DNA from: a virus
Direction: 5' to 3' (one strand)
IMG/VR virus record: IMGVR_UViG_3300050821_003690
Span: 1 to 36,818 of that record
Length of the DNA stretch: 36,818 nt
The notes under the pieces are model-generated. The model made no database searches. It was not told the origin of the DNA and worked only from the letters and a program-made list of their open reading frames with translations. Shown here one piece after another: positions 16,986 through 25,054 of the stretch (its first letter is position 1; every line of letters starts with the position of its first letter). The position numbers were made by a program, and so were the translations under genes.

Positions 16986-18431
16986 TTAAGCTGCGATGTT
17001 GATTGTGATATTTGCGTTTGGTTCATCACAAACAGTGTTTCCGAAGCTGAAGAATCGATAAGCAACAGCATCCAAGTTTGCTTCTCTTAGACCTTGGTTT
17101 CCATCAAGAGCGTACATTTCAACTGGATCTCCCAAATGAATATAAGACCAAGAAGGCATATGAAGACCATAGATACGGTTAGTTCCGCAGAATCTATCTG
17201 GTAGAACGAGTGCCGAACCAGCTGCCGTATCAACTTCAATACCCTTGAAACTTAATTCAGGAATACTGGTTTGAACTGCACCACCTGGAAGAGTAACACG
17301 AGACATATTCGTCTTTAACAAACGAATGTATTGGTTAAAGTTCATAGCCAAAGTATCGACTTGCTTGTCAGATTGCATCGAGACAATCTGAGTTGCAGTG
17401 ATGATGGCATCTTCAATGTTCAAAACTGAACCCACATTTGGTCCAAGCGCACCAGTTGCATCCAACCAGTTACCAGCCAAACGAACCACATCTCCTACAT
17501 TTCTATTTACTCCGCAGAATAAATTGCCGGCGCTATCTCCTACTGGGCCTCCGAAGGGCACCCACGATTCAAATGAGTTGATTTTACTACCAACTCCAGT
17601 GGATGCTCCAAAAGCATAGTCGTTTGAAACACAGATAAAATCGCCTACAGCTGCATCACTAAAAACAGAGTTGATGGCAATAGCTGAGCCGGACGAGTTA
17701 ACAATGGAAATAGTTCCTAAAGCCCTATTGACCGAACCAACGAATAAACCGTGGCCAGTGCTATTAGCTCTCTTAGTAATAGTTCCAGAGTTGTTGTAGT
17801 AAAGATCAAGTTCTTGCCCGAAGCTAAACTTGTTGCTGTCGAATTGAGCATTCAAAGTTAGAACGCCAGTAGAAGAAGATACCGAAGTGGCCGATCCAAT
17901 TGTAGATAAGAATCCACTGTTTTGAGTAGAAACACCAGTAGAGGTGATATTACCACCTAACAAAGAGATTTCTTGATCATTACCAAGAACGTTCAAAGAA
18001 GAGTCAGTCAAACGAGTAACTGCGTTATCGAATGCGCCTCTCTTGGTTCTTGAACTAAGCATCAACTCAGTGCTGATGTTAGCATAAGCATAGTTCATAA
18101 CTCGAGGAACAGAGAACTGAGTAACCCCGATTGCTCCTACGTTTTGTGGCCCTGCAACCGTACCCGTTAAGGCGTTAGTGCTGTAAGCCGATAACCCTTG
18201 GCCCTGAGATTGAGCACCAGCAAACAAAACGTTTCTGGATTGGTTATCATTGGTTTGGATAGCGAACTGGAAGGTAGAACCTTCAACTTCAGAGCTATCA
18301 GCTTTCTTAGTAATCATCGCCCAAAACGGACGATTGGTATAAGTGGTGAGAACTACTCCACCATCCTTATACCATTGTTTTAATAGACCCGATACGGATG
18401 TATTTGTATTGCCTGTTGATCCTGATGCCAT
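16986..18431 (-). CDS. Major capsid protein
   Basis: 481 residues, ATG at 18431 with AAAGGAAAA upstream. The order terminase, portal, acidic scaffold, then this gene, makes it the major capsid protein. The start (KQWYKDGGVVLTTYTNRPFW) and later parts (SSRTKRGAF, ISLLGGN, GLHMPSWSYIHLGDPVEM) look like an HK97-fold subunit with an N-arm and a spine helix. A strong 10-bp inverted repeat sits in its leader and could stabilise its mRNA. No cleavage site or protease gene was seen. Confidence 0.85.
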   Translation of the reverse strand: MASGSTGNTNTSVSGLLKQWYKDGGVVLTTYTNRPFWAMITKKADSSEVEGSTFQFAIQTNDNQSRNVLFAGAQSQGQGLSAYSTNALTGTVAGPQNVGAIGVTQFSVPRVMNYAYANISTELMLSSRTKRGAFDNAVTRLTDSSLNVLGNDQEISLLGGNITSTGVSTQNSGFLSTIGSATSVSSSTGVLTLNAQFDSNKFSFGQELDLYYNNSGTITKRANSTGHGLFVGSVNRALGTISIVNSSGSAIAINSVFSDAAVGDFICVSNDYAFGASTGVGSKINSFESWVPFGGPVGDSAGNLFCGVNRNVGDVVRLAGNWLDATGALGPNVGSVLNIEDAIITATQIVSMQSDKQVDTLAMNFNQYIRLLKTNMSRVTLPGGAVQTSIPELSFKGIEVDTAAGSALVLPDRFCGTNRIYGLHMPSWSYIHLGDPVEMYALDGNQGLREANLDAVAYRFFSFGNTVCDEPNANITINIAA

Positions 18432-18454
18432 GTGATTTTCCTTTGTTGATAGAT

Positions 18455-18493
18455 CTATGATTGATCGTCAATAAAATTGATTTTCAATCATAG
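18455..18493 (-). promoter_or_regulatory. Long stem-loop in the capsid-gene leader
   Basis: CTATGATTGA (18455-18464) and TCAATCATAG (18484-18493) are perfect 10-bp complements. Inside them TCAAT (18468-18472) pairs with ATTGA (18476-18480) around a three-base loop, with a 3x3 internal loop between. The hairpin ends about 24 bases before the capsid ATG on the transcribed strand. It could be an RNase III type processing or stabiliser site. No T-run follows. Confidence 0.6.
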
Positions 18494-18568
18494 CATCCAT
18501 ATAAACAAGGATTTTTAATGGCTAACAACGAAGCCGCTATGAATTGTGTCAAAGTATATGTTAAATTA

Positions 18569-19675
18569 TTACCTATTTCTCTCTGCCTTCATTTGAAGAA
18601 GCCTCTCTTCTCTTGATAATAATGCGAATGGTGTTTTCTTACCCGAAGATGCTGCAGACTTTCTAACTGGAGTATTGCTTAATAACTTTTGCTCTTCCTC
18701 TTCGGCTTCTCTTATTAACTTTTCCGTCTCATCTTCTTGCAAATCAAAACGAGAATTTAATGGACGTGTCTCTCTATTGTTAAGAGTTGGTTCTATGACA
18801 CGTGATTGAGGGCGAACTTGTTCTTCAACTTTAGCTTCCTCTTCCGCCATTTCTTCTTGTTCTTCCTTAGTGAAAAACTGAGCCATCTTCTTCATTTCTC
18901 TCAGTTTCTTAACCGAAGCTGTATAAGATTCAACCATTTGCTCTTCAATTGCGTCAGCCAAATCAGCCGGATTAAGCTCTTCACCCGTCTCTTGAAAATG
19001 CTTATTAGCATATTCATAAATATAATCTTGGATCTTATCCGCCCCTTGTTTATGAATGAACTCATATTTATCTTTATCTGCTAAAGCTGGAGCAATCTTA
19101 TCCTTAATATAATCAGATTTAATTCTACTATACTTCCAAGCCGCTTGTTCTTGTTCAAATGCTTTACGTTCAGCTTTCCAATCAGCATCTTCCTTAGCCC
19201 TAATCTGCTCTGGAGTTAGGACAACTTCTTCTTTCTTATTTGGAATAGCAAGGCGAGCATTATCTACATAAGTAGCCAAATCAGTTGGAGACATATCCAA
19301 AGCCTTAGCGGCTCCTGCCAAATCCCCTTTAAATAATAGTTCTCTGGCCAAGGATTGTTTTTCAGCAGCTCGTTTGTTAGCTTGCTCTTGACGAGCCAGC
19401 TTCTTTTCAGCTTGTTCTTCTTTCCACTTGGCCTGACGCTCTTCCGAAGATGTTTTAGTATCTTTCTTTTCAACAACCGGAGGCTCTTCAGAACGAATCT
19501 CTCTCATTCCAGTCTCTGGGTTGTAATCAGTTAATGGAGCAATATTTCTCACAACTGGAGCGTCTGCTTTACGAGTGATAGTCGAGCCTTGACCTTGAGT
19601 TTGGCCGTTGACTACAGTCTTAGAACCTTCAGTAGATGATGGTGTCTTGATATTTAGATTAAATGATTCTGGCAT
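18569..19675 (-). CDS. Scaffolding protein
   Basis: 368 residues, ATG at 19675 with AAGGATAATTT upstream, three bases from the portal stop. It is strongly charged and helical: Lys/Glu/Ala/Gln heptads from about residue 70 to 330, a disordered N-terminus and a basic C-terminal helix (LLSREERLLQMKAERNR). In P22-like phages the scaffold's basic C-terminal helix contacts the coat protein, and that is the likely role here. The place between portal and capsid genes is the usual one. Confidence 0.85.
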   Translation of the reverse strand: MPESFNLNIKTPSSTEGSKTVVNGQTQGQGSTITRKADAPVVRNIAPLTDYNPETGMREIRSEEPPVVEKKDTKTSSEERQAKWKEEQAEKKLARQEQANKRAAEKQSLARELLFKGDLAGAAKALDMSPTDLATYVDNARLAIPNKKEEVVLTPEQIRAKEDADWKAERKAFEQEQAAWKYSRIKSDYIKDKIAPALADKDKYEFIHKQGADKIQDYIYEYANKHFQETGEELNPADLADAIEEQMVESYTASVKKLREMKKMAQFFTKEEQEEMAEEEAKVEEQVRPQSRVIEPTLNNRETRPLNSRFDLQEDETEKLIREAEEEEQKLLSNTPVRKSAASSGKKTPFALLSREERLLQMKAERNR

Positions 19676-19678
19676 AAA

Positions 19679-21616
19679 TTATCCTTGTGGCATTGGTGGT
19701 GGGGTCATTCTGGCTGGCGCCATTCCAGCTTGAGGAGCAATTGCTCCCGGTTGCGGTGGAGGTGCTGGATTGAAAACATCTTGCAATTGCTGAACTTCTG
19801 GATCGCTTCCGCTTAATAATACAGTAATCTCTCTGATCCATAAACGAACAAGGGCCAACTGTTCTTCAGGACAATTATCAATACAAAGCTGATTGTACGT
19901 AGCTTCGGAAATAGATAAAGCTAACTTAAGATTAAGATACTTCTCAGGATGATAATAGATTCCATCTTCTACCATCTGACACAATCTTTTCTCAGTTAGT
20001 CGCAATGAAGATGTTTGTAGTTTAATTTCATCTTCCAAATCTGGATCAAGTCCCAATAATTCCATACCACGTTCTTTGGATAGGAATTGATTAGAAATAA
20101 AATCTGTAATGGTTTGGATTCTACCAGCAGCAGAAGCTGGAAAGGCAGACACTGTATCACATTTGATGGTGAACATATCGGCCGGAAGATTGATCTTATC
20201 CCATTCCATCTCTTTCATCATCTTGGCTTTCTTGTCAAGATAATTAACTTTGAACTTCTTACCCTTCCAAGCTTTCTGGCCCATCTTGATAACTACTTCT
20301 GCGTTATCAACCATGAACTTCTCCCAATTCTTGGAGACTTGAATAAATCTGGAGGACTCAACATCCACCATCGTTCTCATAGCTACTGCCGATGTAACTC
20401 CCGGTTGTTTCTCACCGCCTGCAGAGGTTTGAGAAACTCCCACTTCTTGATAACACCAAGACATCCAACTATTCAAATGAGAATAAACTTCCTCGCTACT
20501 TCCTTGTGGCGAAATGAATTGCGGAGGCTGTGTTCCATTACGATATGGAATCATTCTGGAGACTTGGTTAGATAGAATAACATCTTCAGATATTTCAGAA
20601 GCACTGTCAACTACTAAATATGGTGAGCATTGTAGCTCTTGACATTGTTGAATGAACATCAATATTTTATTAATTTCAATCTGACCCGATAGAATCGTTT
20701 CAGTTATACCTCTACCATAAATGCCCGCTACCTTTTCGTAGTATGGAAAGACAACGATTGGAAAGAAGTCTTCATCATAATCTTCATTAAGCAATATCTG
20801 ATCCGCCAAGATAACACAATGTTTGCCGACTTTATCCCCAACCTTAAGATGCCATGATTCAACAATGACAACAAAATCAACAACCGTATCATTAGTGCGG
20901 AAGATGTTTGGATGAGTAGTACATGTTTCTAAAATTAACTCTTCCTTGTCCTTATATTTTTCGATAAGTCTTTCTTTCTGCATCATCTTAACTCGATGCA
21001 TGGATAAAGGCAAACCACGTTGAGCGTCATATTTATCGATCTTTAGTTCATCGATAAAGACCCATTCACATTTTGGCATTCCATCCTTGCAAATCTCCCA
21101 TTGAACAGCACCCAAACCATAGACTGATGCATCTCTAAAGACTTTGTTATTGGCGATCTGATAGAAATTGGAAACCTCAAAAACTCCTTGGCAGAACTTA
21201 GTCATGTTCTCAGCCTTCAACTTATCAAAATAATCGGCTCCGCTGGTAATGAAATAAGGTTGTGGATTGTCTCTGGCCACTTTAGAATGGACAGTATCTA
21301 CACAAGACTGAATGATATTATAGACTGGGCGATTGGATGTTTGCTCGGAACGAGTAGCGGATGTAATATTTGAATAGCCCAAAGCTTCATAGTTGCCATA
21401 CATTCTGGCAAAACGCATGAATTGCTCTCGTTCATTATAGTTGTTATCATCAATACGTTGAACTAAACCCGCGATACAATTAGCAATATTAGATTCATCT
21501 TGATCCCACCAATGAGTCATATCATCTGATAACGTTTGGTGGCCAGAAATCTTAACTGTTCGTCCAACCTTATTAGATTTAGGTCGTTTCATCGTTACTT
21601 TAGGAGCTTTGCTCAT
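19679..21616 (-). CDS. Portal protein
   Basis: 645 residues, ATG at 21616, overlapping the previous gene as ATGA. The N-terminal part (REQFMRFARMYGNYEALGYS, then RPVYNIIQSCVDTVHSKV) is characteristic of P22/podoviral portals, as are the DASVYGLGAVQWEI strand and the long central helix region. The C-terminal 30 residues are Pro/Ala/Gly/Met-rich and probably disordered. The length is within the range of short-tailed phage portals. It forms the dodecameric channel for packaging and ejection. Confidence 0.9.
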   Translation of the reverse strand: MSKAPKVTMKRPKSNKVGRTVKISGHQTLSDDMTHWWDQDESNIANCIAGLVQRIDDNNYNEREQFMRFARMYGNYEALGYSNITSATRSEQTSNRPVYNIIQSCVDTVHSKVARDNPQPYFITSGADYFDKLKAENMTKFCQGVFEVSNFYQIANNKVFRDASVYGLGAVQWEICKDGMPKCEWVFIDELKIDKYDAQRGLPLSMHRVKMMQKERLIEKYKDKEELILETCTTHPNIFRTNDTVVDFVVIVESWHLKVGDKVGKHCVILADQILLNEDYDEDFFPIVVFPYYEKVAGIYGRGITETILSGQIEINKILMFIQQCQELQCSPYLVVDSASEISEDVILSNQVSRMIPYRNGTQPPQFISPQGSSEEVYSHLNSWMSWCYQEVGVSQTSAGGEKQPGVTSAVAMRTMVDVESSRFIQVSKNWEKFMVDNAEVVIKMGQKAWKGKKFKVNYLDKKAKMMKEMEWDKINLPADMFTIKCDTVSAFPASAAGRIQTITDFISNQFLSKERGMELLGLDPDLEDEIKLQTSSLRLTEKRLCQMVEDGIYYHPEKYLNLKLALSISEATYNQLCIDNCPEEQLALVRLWIREITVLLSGSDPEVQQLQDVFNPAPPPQPGAIAPQAGMAPARMTPPPMPQG

Positions 21617-21894
21617 GATTGATCCTTATCCGGAACATTCAAACCATAATTCTTCAGGACTTCTTCATTCAAACGTGGAGCAGATGAACTAAAGAACATT
21701 ACGTCTTCCAATGGGGATTGAGTGAAATTGACCGGAGTATTTACTTTGGGGGGCAACTTATAGGATGGCAATTGCTTGATCTTAGGCGTATGAAGCTTCT
21801 TTGTGATGGTTATTCCCTCAACAGAAATAGATTCGATTTCATATTTTGTCATTAATTTTAATATTTTTTCAAGTTGTTTAATATCGATATTCAT
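21613..21894 (-). CDS. Small protein before the portal, unknown
   Basis: 93 residues, ATG at 21894, preceded by GAGGTTGAATGA. The N-terminus is a helix, then YEIESISVEGITITKK, a short beta hairpin motif that I often see in small phage proteins beside terminase genes. The rest is Pro/Lys-rich. It overlaps both neighbours (TGA/ATG), so translation is coupled. No function can be assigned. Confidence 0.7.
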   Translation of the reverse strand: MNIDIKQLEKILKLMTKYEIESISVEGITITKKLHTPKIKQLPSYKLPPKVNTPVNFTQSPLEDVMFFSSSAPRLNEEVLKNYGLNVPDKDQS

Positions 21895-22068
21895 TCATTC
21901 AACCTCTATTGCTGCAATGTTTGCGAGCGGAATAATTGTCCTACTATCATTATGTGAAATTATTATAGCATTTCCTTTTGTTTTAGTGTCAATCTCATAA
22001 GAATCAACTGAAATACGATTCAAATATTCAAAAACTGAACAAGTATTGATTAAATGTATTACAAACAT
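21895..22068 (-). CDS. Small beta-type protein, unknown
   Basis: 57 residues from ATG at 22068, supported by AGGAAAG seven bases upstream. Longer starts lie inside the GNAT gene and add an unlikely Ser-rich leader. The gene overlaps the end of the GNAT gene by 10 bases. The sequence alternates hydrophobic strands (NAIIISHNDSRTIIPLANIA). This alternation of strands resembles small phage proteins that resist annotation. Confidence 0.6.
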   Translation of the reverse strand: MFVIHLINTCSVFEYLNRISVDSYEIDTKTKGNAIIISHNDSRTIIPLANIAAIEVE

Positions 22069-22496
22069 GGCAACTTTCCTATGATGGTTGGATCGAACAA
22101 ATACTTCTCCATGAAATGAGCCATCAGATTTTCGTTCTTGGTTGGATGAGTCATAATAAGAGATTGATTCACTGGACCGGCCCACTTAAGCAATTCATTT
22201 AATAACCCTTGGTTTCTAATGTCTGCTTTAGTATAAGCGAAATGACATATTAAATGTCCCCTGAAGAATGTATATACTAAGAAAGATAGAATATCATCCT
22301 CATCTTCCTTGAGATGAGCGACCAATGTGATGGAATTATCGATGAGAGTTTGCATATGTGACTGGTAGTTCTGCGCAAAATCCACCTCAAACTGATGAGG
22401 ATAGATATGTCTCATTGTTTTAAGCCAAGCATCTTTGATGAATGGTACATCATTCAAAGTCCCTAACCTTATTAAATAGTCCGAGTGTTCTATCAT
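22059..22496 (-). CDS. GNAT-like acetyltransferase
   Basis: 145 residues, ATG at 22496, overlapping the terminase stop as ATGA. Features of the GNAT fold are visible: a start strand with IRLGTLNDVPFIKDAWL, the central strand ILSFLVYTFFRGHLICHFAYTK split by a loop, and a helix-capping IRNQGLLNELLKWAG where the usual acetyl-CoA loop (Q/RxxGxG/A) would be. The loop is degenerate (RNQGLL), so catalysis is uncertain. Genes of this kind sit between packaging and portal genes in several short-tailed phages. The target is unknown and could be a virion or a host protein. Confidence 0.65.
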   Translation of the reverse strand: MIEHSDYLIRLGTLNDVPFIKDAWLKTMRHIYPHQFEVDFAQNYQSHMQTLIDNSITLVAHLKEDEDDILSFLVYTFFRGHLICHFAYTKADIRNQGLLNELLKWAGPVNQSLIMTHPTKNENLMAHFMEKYLFDPTIIGKLPCL

Positions 22497-24049
22497 TGAA
22501 ACCTATTATTGAAAGCCATTAGTTTATTGCGCTTGAATAGTTCTTTGGTTAATGCATTCTGTTGATCTTGACCCGTTGGCAGCCCTGGCTTTGGCTTTGG
22601 AACCTGATACCAATGATGTCTGGAATAATAGAACGCATACAAAAAACTATCGCTTAAGTCATTCTTATACTTACTATCTTCCACATATCTACCTTCTTTC
22701 AATGGCTTAGCTTCCCATTGACATGTCTTTAATTGATTAATTAATTCTTCTGTGCCAGGCATAAAGACTACTGATCTTGTTTGCAAATCAGAGTTGAGAA
22801 CTAACTGATGAGATAACTTACCTTGCCTATTAGCCTTTTCTATATTAAATCCATAAGTTTGTTTTAATGTTTCAAAGACTTGCAAACTGGAACTATCTCC
22901 TACCATATAGGTATAATGATATAACTTATCCAATTGCTTAATCTTAGCCGCCACATCAGCAACTATCATCTCTGATTGATTAAACGTTTCCAAGACATAT
23001 AGTTTATTAGAGTATTTGGTGTTGTAGGCCACTGTAGTTAGTGCTGTCGGATCATTGTATCCCAAATCTATGCCCAGCACCTTCGTGGCAGTAGCTAGGA
23101 ATTCAGCAGACGGCATAGGAATGCGTTCATTGGTCCCAAAGTCAAGGCATTCCTGAGAAGTTAATAAATTGCCTTCCGAGTAACGATAGATGAGCGCATC
23201 CTTCTGTACGATCCATTCAGCATTCCACTCTTGTCGATAAGCATCGGTGAGTTGTGTTCCTGGATGATCTTTCTCTAATTTATCTAAGAAGTCTTTGACA
23301 TTATCACAGATACGATTACCAGTTTGTTCATCAATAGCGGTGTTATTGGCCCATTGACAACGATAGACAATCCATTCTGGATGCAGAGTTGAAGGACCGA
23401 CTGGAGTTTCTTTAGTATTATCTTTAGTAATTTCATACCAATAGTTCTCACCCAAAGCATTTCCAGCTGTTCCGCCGATAATCATGGCTGACTTAGTATC
23501 AGCTGCTGTGGGGCCCAGAACCTCATTAATAATAGTGGAAGTATCTTGTGTGAAAGATTGCATCTCATCAATTAGATTGAGCGAGGATTTAACTCCTCTG
23601 GCTTTTTCCTTTTGTTTTTCATTGGCATCCATCCCAATAAGATAGATGATGGAGCCATTCTCGAATCTCATTTCATTTCCATAGACCAATTTAGCTGGTA
23701 AATTATGTTTACGCAAGATACGAGCCAAGATTTGATCATACATAGCTCGTTTACAGCTATCTTGTGTTAATCCGATGTAGAGAACCTGAGAGAATGGCAC
23801 TCGTAGACACTGTTCGATAGCAGATAGAGCCATAAGAGTTGTTTTAGATCCCCTACGTTCTCCGAACAAAGCTTTCCTTGGATTCTTATCATTGATAAAA
23901 GTTCTTTGCCACGGATAATCGATAGTAGCCTCAATAATGAATTGTTGAGCCAGGTCTGGTAAGGAATGTTGTTGTTCTAAGATCTGCTGTTGAGCTTCTT
24001 GCTTAATTCTCTCAGCAAATGTTAGTTTCTTAGCTTTGGTTTTTGGCAT
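22493..24049 (-). CDS. terL: Terminase large subunit
   Basis: 518 residues, ATG at 24049, overlapping the small-subunit gene by 20 bases. The ATPase domain has Walker A GERRGSKTT (63-71) and Walker B LNLIDE (157-162), followed by a coupling GGTAGN (192-197). The nuclease domain has the first acidic residue in LGIDLG (325-330, Asp328), a second in VGDSS (about 385) and a third in the late KNDLSDSFLYAFYY motif. All key residues appear present. It drives DNA packaging through the portal and cuts concatemers. Packaging from a circularly permuted or headful substrate would fit the closed assembly. Confidence 0.95.
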   Translation of the reverse strand: MPKTKAKKLTFAERIKQEAQQQILEQQHSLPDLAQQFIIEATIDYPWQRTFINDKNPRKALFGERRGSKTTLMALSAIEQCLRVPFSQVLYIGLTQDSCKRAMYDQILARILRKHNLPAKLVYGNEMRFENGSIIYLIGMDANEKQKEKARGVKSSLNLIDEMQSFTQDTSTIINEVLGPTAADTKSAMIIGGTAGNALGENYWYEITKDNTKETPVGPSTLHPEWIVYRCQWANNTAIDEQTGNRICDNVKDFLDKLEKDHPGTQLTDAYRQEWNAEWIVQKDALIYRYSEGNLLTSQECLDFGTNERIPMPSAEFLATATKVLGIDLGYNDPTALTTVAYNTKYSNKLYVLETFNQSEMIVADVAAKIKQLDKLYHYTYMVGDSSSLQVFETLKQTYGFNIEKANRQGKLSHQLVLNSDLQTRSVVFMPGTEELINQLKTCQWEAKPLKEGRYVEDSKYKNDLSDSFLYAFYYSRHHWYQVPKPKPGLPTGQDQQNALTKELFKRNKLMAFNNRFQ

Positions 24050-24308
24050 TGAGCGGAATTATGGGGAATTGGACATTCAATTTATATGATTCTCGTTTGG
24101 CTTCTTCCTTGAGTTCTACCTTGAGGACACGATAACGCGCATATACGCCCATCATAGTCTCTGCCAGCTTCATAGAGAGGTGCAGGTCAGCTGCGGTTAA
24201 TTCGTTAGCCTTAGCCTTGGCATTGATATCTTCCACGCCCTTTTGCCAGGTTGGGATAAGCTCTTCGATAAGGTCAGGTAATTCTTCACAAGTTTTCTTT
24301 TTAGTCAT
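24030..24308 (-). CDS. Terminase small subunit (probable)
   Basis: 92 residues from ATG at 24308. Earlier in-frame starts lie inside the upstream gene. It is almost all helix: an acidic helix (CEELPDLIEELIPTWQKG), then KANELTAADLHLSMKLAETM, then a basic helix (EAKRESYK). Its position directly before terL and its 20-base overlap with it support a small-subunit role in recognising packaging sites. No helix-turn-helix is obvious, so confidence is limited. Confidence 0.62.
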   Translation of the reverse strand: MTKKKTCEELPDLIEELIPTWQKGVEDINAKAKANELTAADLHLSMKLAETMMGVYARYRVLKVELKEEAKRESYKLNVQFPIIPLNAKNQS

Positions 24309-24504
24309 TGGTTGCCACTTTGAGGTAAGGTTCTGGGAGCGGTTGTTCGGCATCAATTACTTCATATAGAAAATATGTTTGATGATTGGATAGAATTTTC
24401 CAACTTTCTTCCCCAACAGTTACAATATCATTAGGTTGAAAAGAAGCGAGCATCTTGAACATATGGCCCGGAAAATCTTTATCATCATAATCAAATCGAT
24501 TCAT
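24301..24504 (-). CDS. Small late-operon protein, unknown
   Basis: 67 residues from ATG at 24504, chosen because GAGGAA lies six bases upstream. An alternative start at 24537 lacks such a site. It overlaps the preceding gene by 14 bases and the small terminase by 8. The pattern FQPNDIVTVGEESWKILSNH followed by YFLYEVID suggests a compact SH3-like or ribbon beta protein. Function unknown. Confidence 0.65.
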   Translation of the reverse strand: MNRFDYDDKDFPGHMFKMLASFQPNDIVTVGEESWKILSNHQTYFLYEVIDAEQPLPEPYLKVATND

Positions 24505-24694
24505 CTGGTTCCTCGAGGACTTGTAGTTGTTTTGCATAAACTTGCTGTAAATGCGTTAATCCTATTTCAAGAGCCAAATTAATAAGATGTCCTCTTGTTA
24601 AAATTGGATCAATAAGAAGAAGAATATCGTTAACCAACAATAAATTTTTTTTATTAATGTGATACGGTATTCTTTTTGTAGCCAATGTAGCCAT
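24491..24694 (-). CDS. Ribbon-helix-helix-like DNA-binding protein, first late gene
   Basis: 67 residues, ATG at 24694. The arrangement of a strand (TKRIPYHIN), a first helix (KKNLLLVNDILLLID) and a second helix (TRGHLINLALEIGLTHLQQV) fits a ribbon-helix-helix fold. It is the first gene of the leftward block, and the predicted transcript start lies only about 8 bases ahead of its ATG, with no clear ribosome site. One copy of the ATGTGCCG repeat sits in its promoter, so self-regulation is plausible. The fold is inferred by eye. Confidence 0.55.
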   Translation of the reverse strand: MATLATKRIPYHINKKNLLLVNDILLLIDPILTRGHLINLALEIGLTHLQQVYAKQLQVLEEPDESI

Positions 24695-24708
24695 ACGTTA
24701 ATGTCTTG

Positions 24709-24736
24709 ATATTACCATGTGCCGCGCTAATGTTAA
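24709..24736 (-). promoter_or_regulatory. Probable late promoter with operator in the spacer
   Basis: On the minus strand TTAACA (24736-24731) is followed after 16 bases by TAATAT (24714-24709), preceded by TGG as in an extended -10. The motif CGGCACAT (24724-24717) lies wholly inside the spacer. Transcription would start near 24702 and lead into the RHH-like gene and the packaging genes. Confidence 0.5.
24717..24724 (+). repeat. ATGTGCCG motif, copy 1 (core only)
   Basis: The 8-base core matches the three longer copies further right, but the flanks differ (CC before, CG after). It lies between the -10 and -35 of the probable late promoter. Confidence 0.6.
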
Positions 24737-24794
24737 TTTTAGTTTAATTAGAAAAAGTTTATTAGAAGAAAAATAAGAGAAGATCAGAAGATCT

Positions 24795-24849
24795 GGTAAC
24801 TCTCTGTAATAACCCCCCACCTTTAGGTGGGGGTTTACTGTAGGTTACC
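24795..24849. repeat. 55-bp interrupted palindrome with GC-rich core
   Basis: The outer arms are GGTAAC (24795-24800) and GTTACC (24844-24849). The middle arms are GTAA and TTAC, and the core CCCCCACC pairs with GGTGGGGG around a TTTA loop (near 24813-24833). Only small internal loops interrupt the stem. The core ends in just three T's, so it is a poor intrinsic terminator in either direction. It may be an origin hairpin, a cruciform or a barrier between the divergent transcripts. Confidence 0.7.
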
Positions 24850-24857
24850 GTGTTGCT

Positions 24858-24870
24858 GCTATGTGCCGAA
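24858..24870 (+). repeat. GCTATGTGCCGAA motif, copy 2
   Basis: It matches the first 12 bases and the ATGTGCCG core of the consensus GCTATGTGCCGATT, then diverges. Its core starts 97 bp before the inverted copy 3. Confidence 0.75.
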
Positions 24871-24954
24871 TACTATAGGCTGCTGATGATAGAGGCTCCA
24901 AATTACTTAATGATTACGGTTAGTTGCAAAGGGCACTTTTTGACCTGCAGATAG

Positions 24955-24968
24955 AATCGGCACATAGC
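24955..24968 (-). repeat. GCTATGTGCCGATT motif, copy 3, inverted
   Basis: AATCGGCACATAGC on the plus strand is the exact reverse complement of copy 4. It lies downstream of a weak TTGACC element and could overlap a rightward promoter. Confidence 0.8.
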
Positions 24969-24987
24969 TTCCAATACCTTCCCACCT

Positions 24988-25007
24988 ATTTTTCAATATT
25001 GGAAAAT
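24988..25007. repeat. 20-bp AT-rich near-perfect palindrome
   Basis: ATTTTTCAATATTGGAAAAT is self-complementary apart from one T/G pair. It may be an operator for a dimeric regulator or an easily melted origin element, and it overlaps the candidate -35 of a rightward promoter. Confidence 0.55.
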
Positions 25008-25029
25008 TTTCTATCAATAAGGATATATT
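24999..25029 (+). promoter_or_regulatory. Candidate early promoter
   Basis: TTGGAA (24999-25004) and TATATT (25024-25029) are 19 bases apart, a long spacer. Transcription would begin near 25036, upstream of the motif copy at 25055-25068 and of the helicase gene. Other weak -10-like elements exist nearby, so the exact promoter is uncertain. Confidence 0.25.
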
Positions 25030-25054
25030 AAAGACAGAAGACAAAACGGCATAT

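Noticed and set aside
18518-18616. Plus-strand 32-residue frame with an AAGGA six bases before ATG
   Set aside because: It has a good ribosome site but is antisense in the late block, half overlaps the end of the scaffold gene and has no promoter or recognisable feature. Chance is the simpler explanation.
2616-24694. Other plus-strand frames opposite late genes (for example 4292-4639, 4835-5158, 12832-13161, 20087-20575)
   Set aside because: Each lies wholly inside a well-supported leftward gene, and their translations lack recognisable patterns.
24811-24836. Intrinsic terminator at the GC-rich hairpin
   Set aside because: Only three T's follow in one direction, and the site lies between diverging transcripts, where no terminator is needed.
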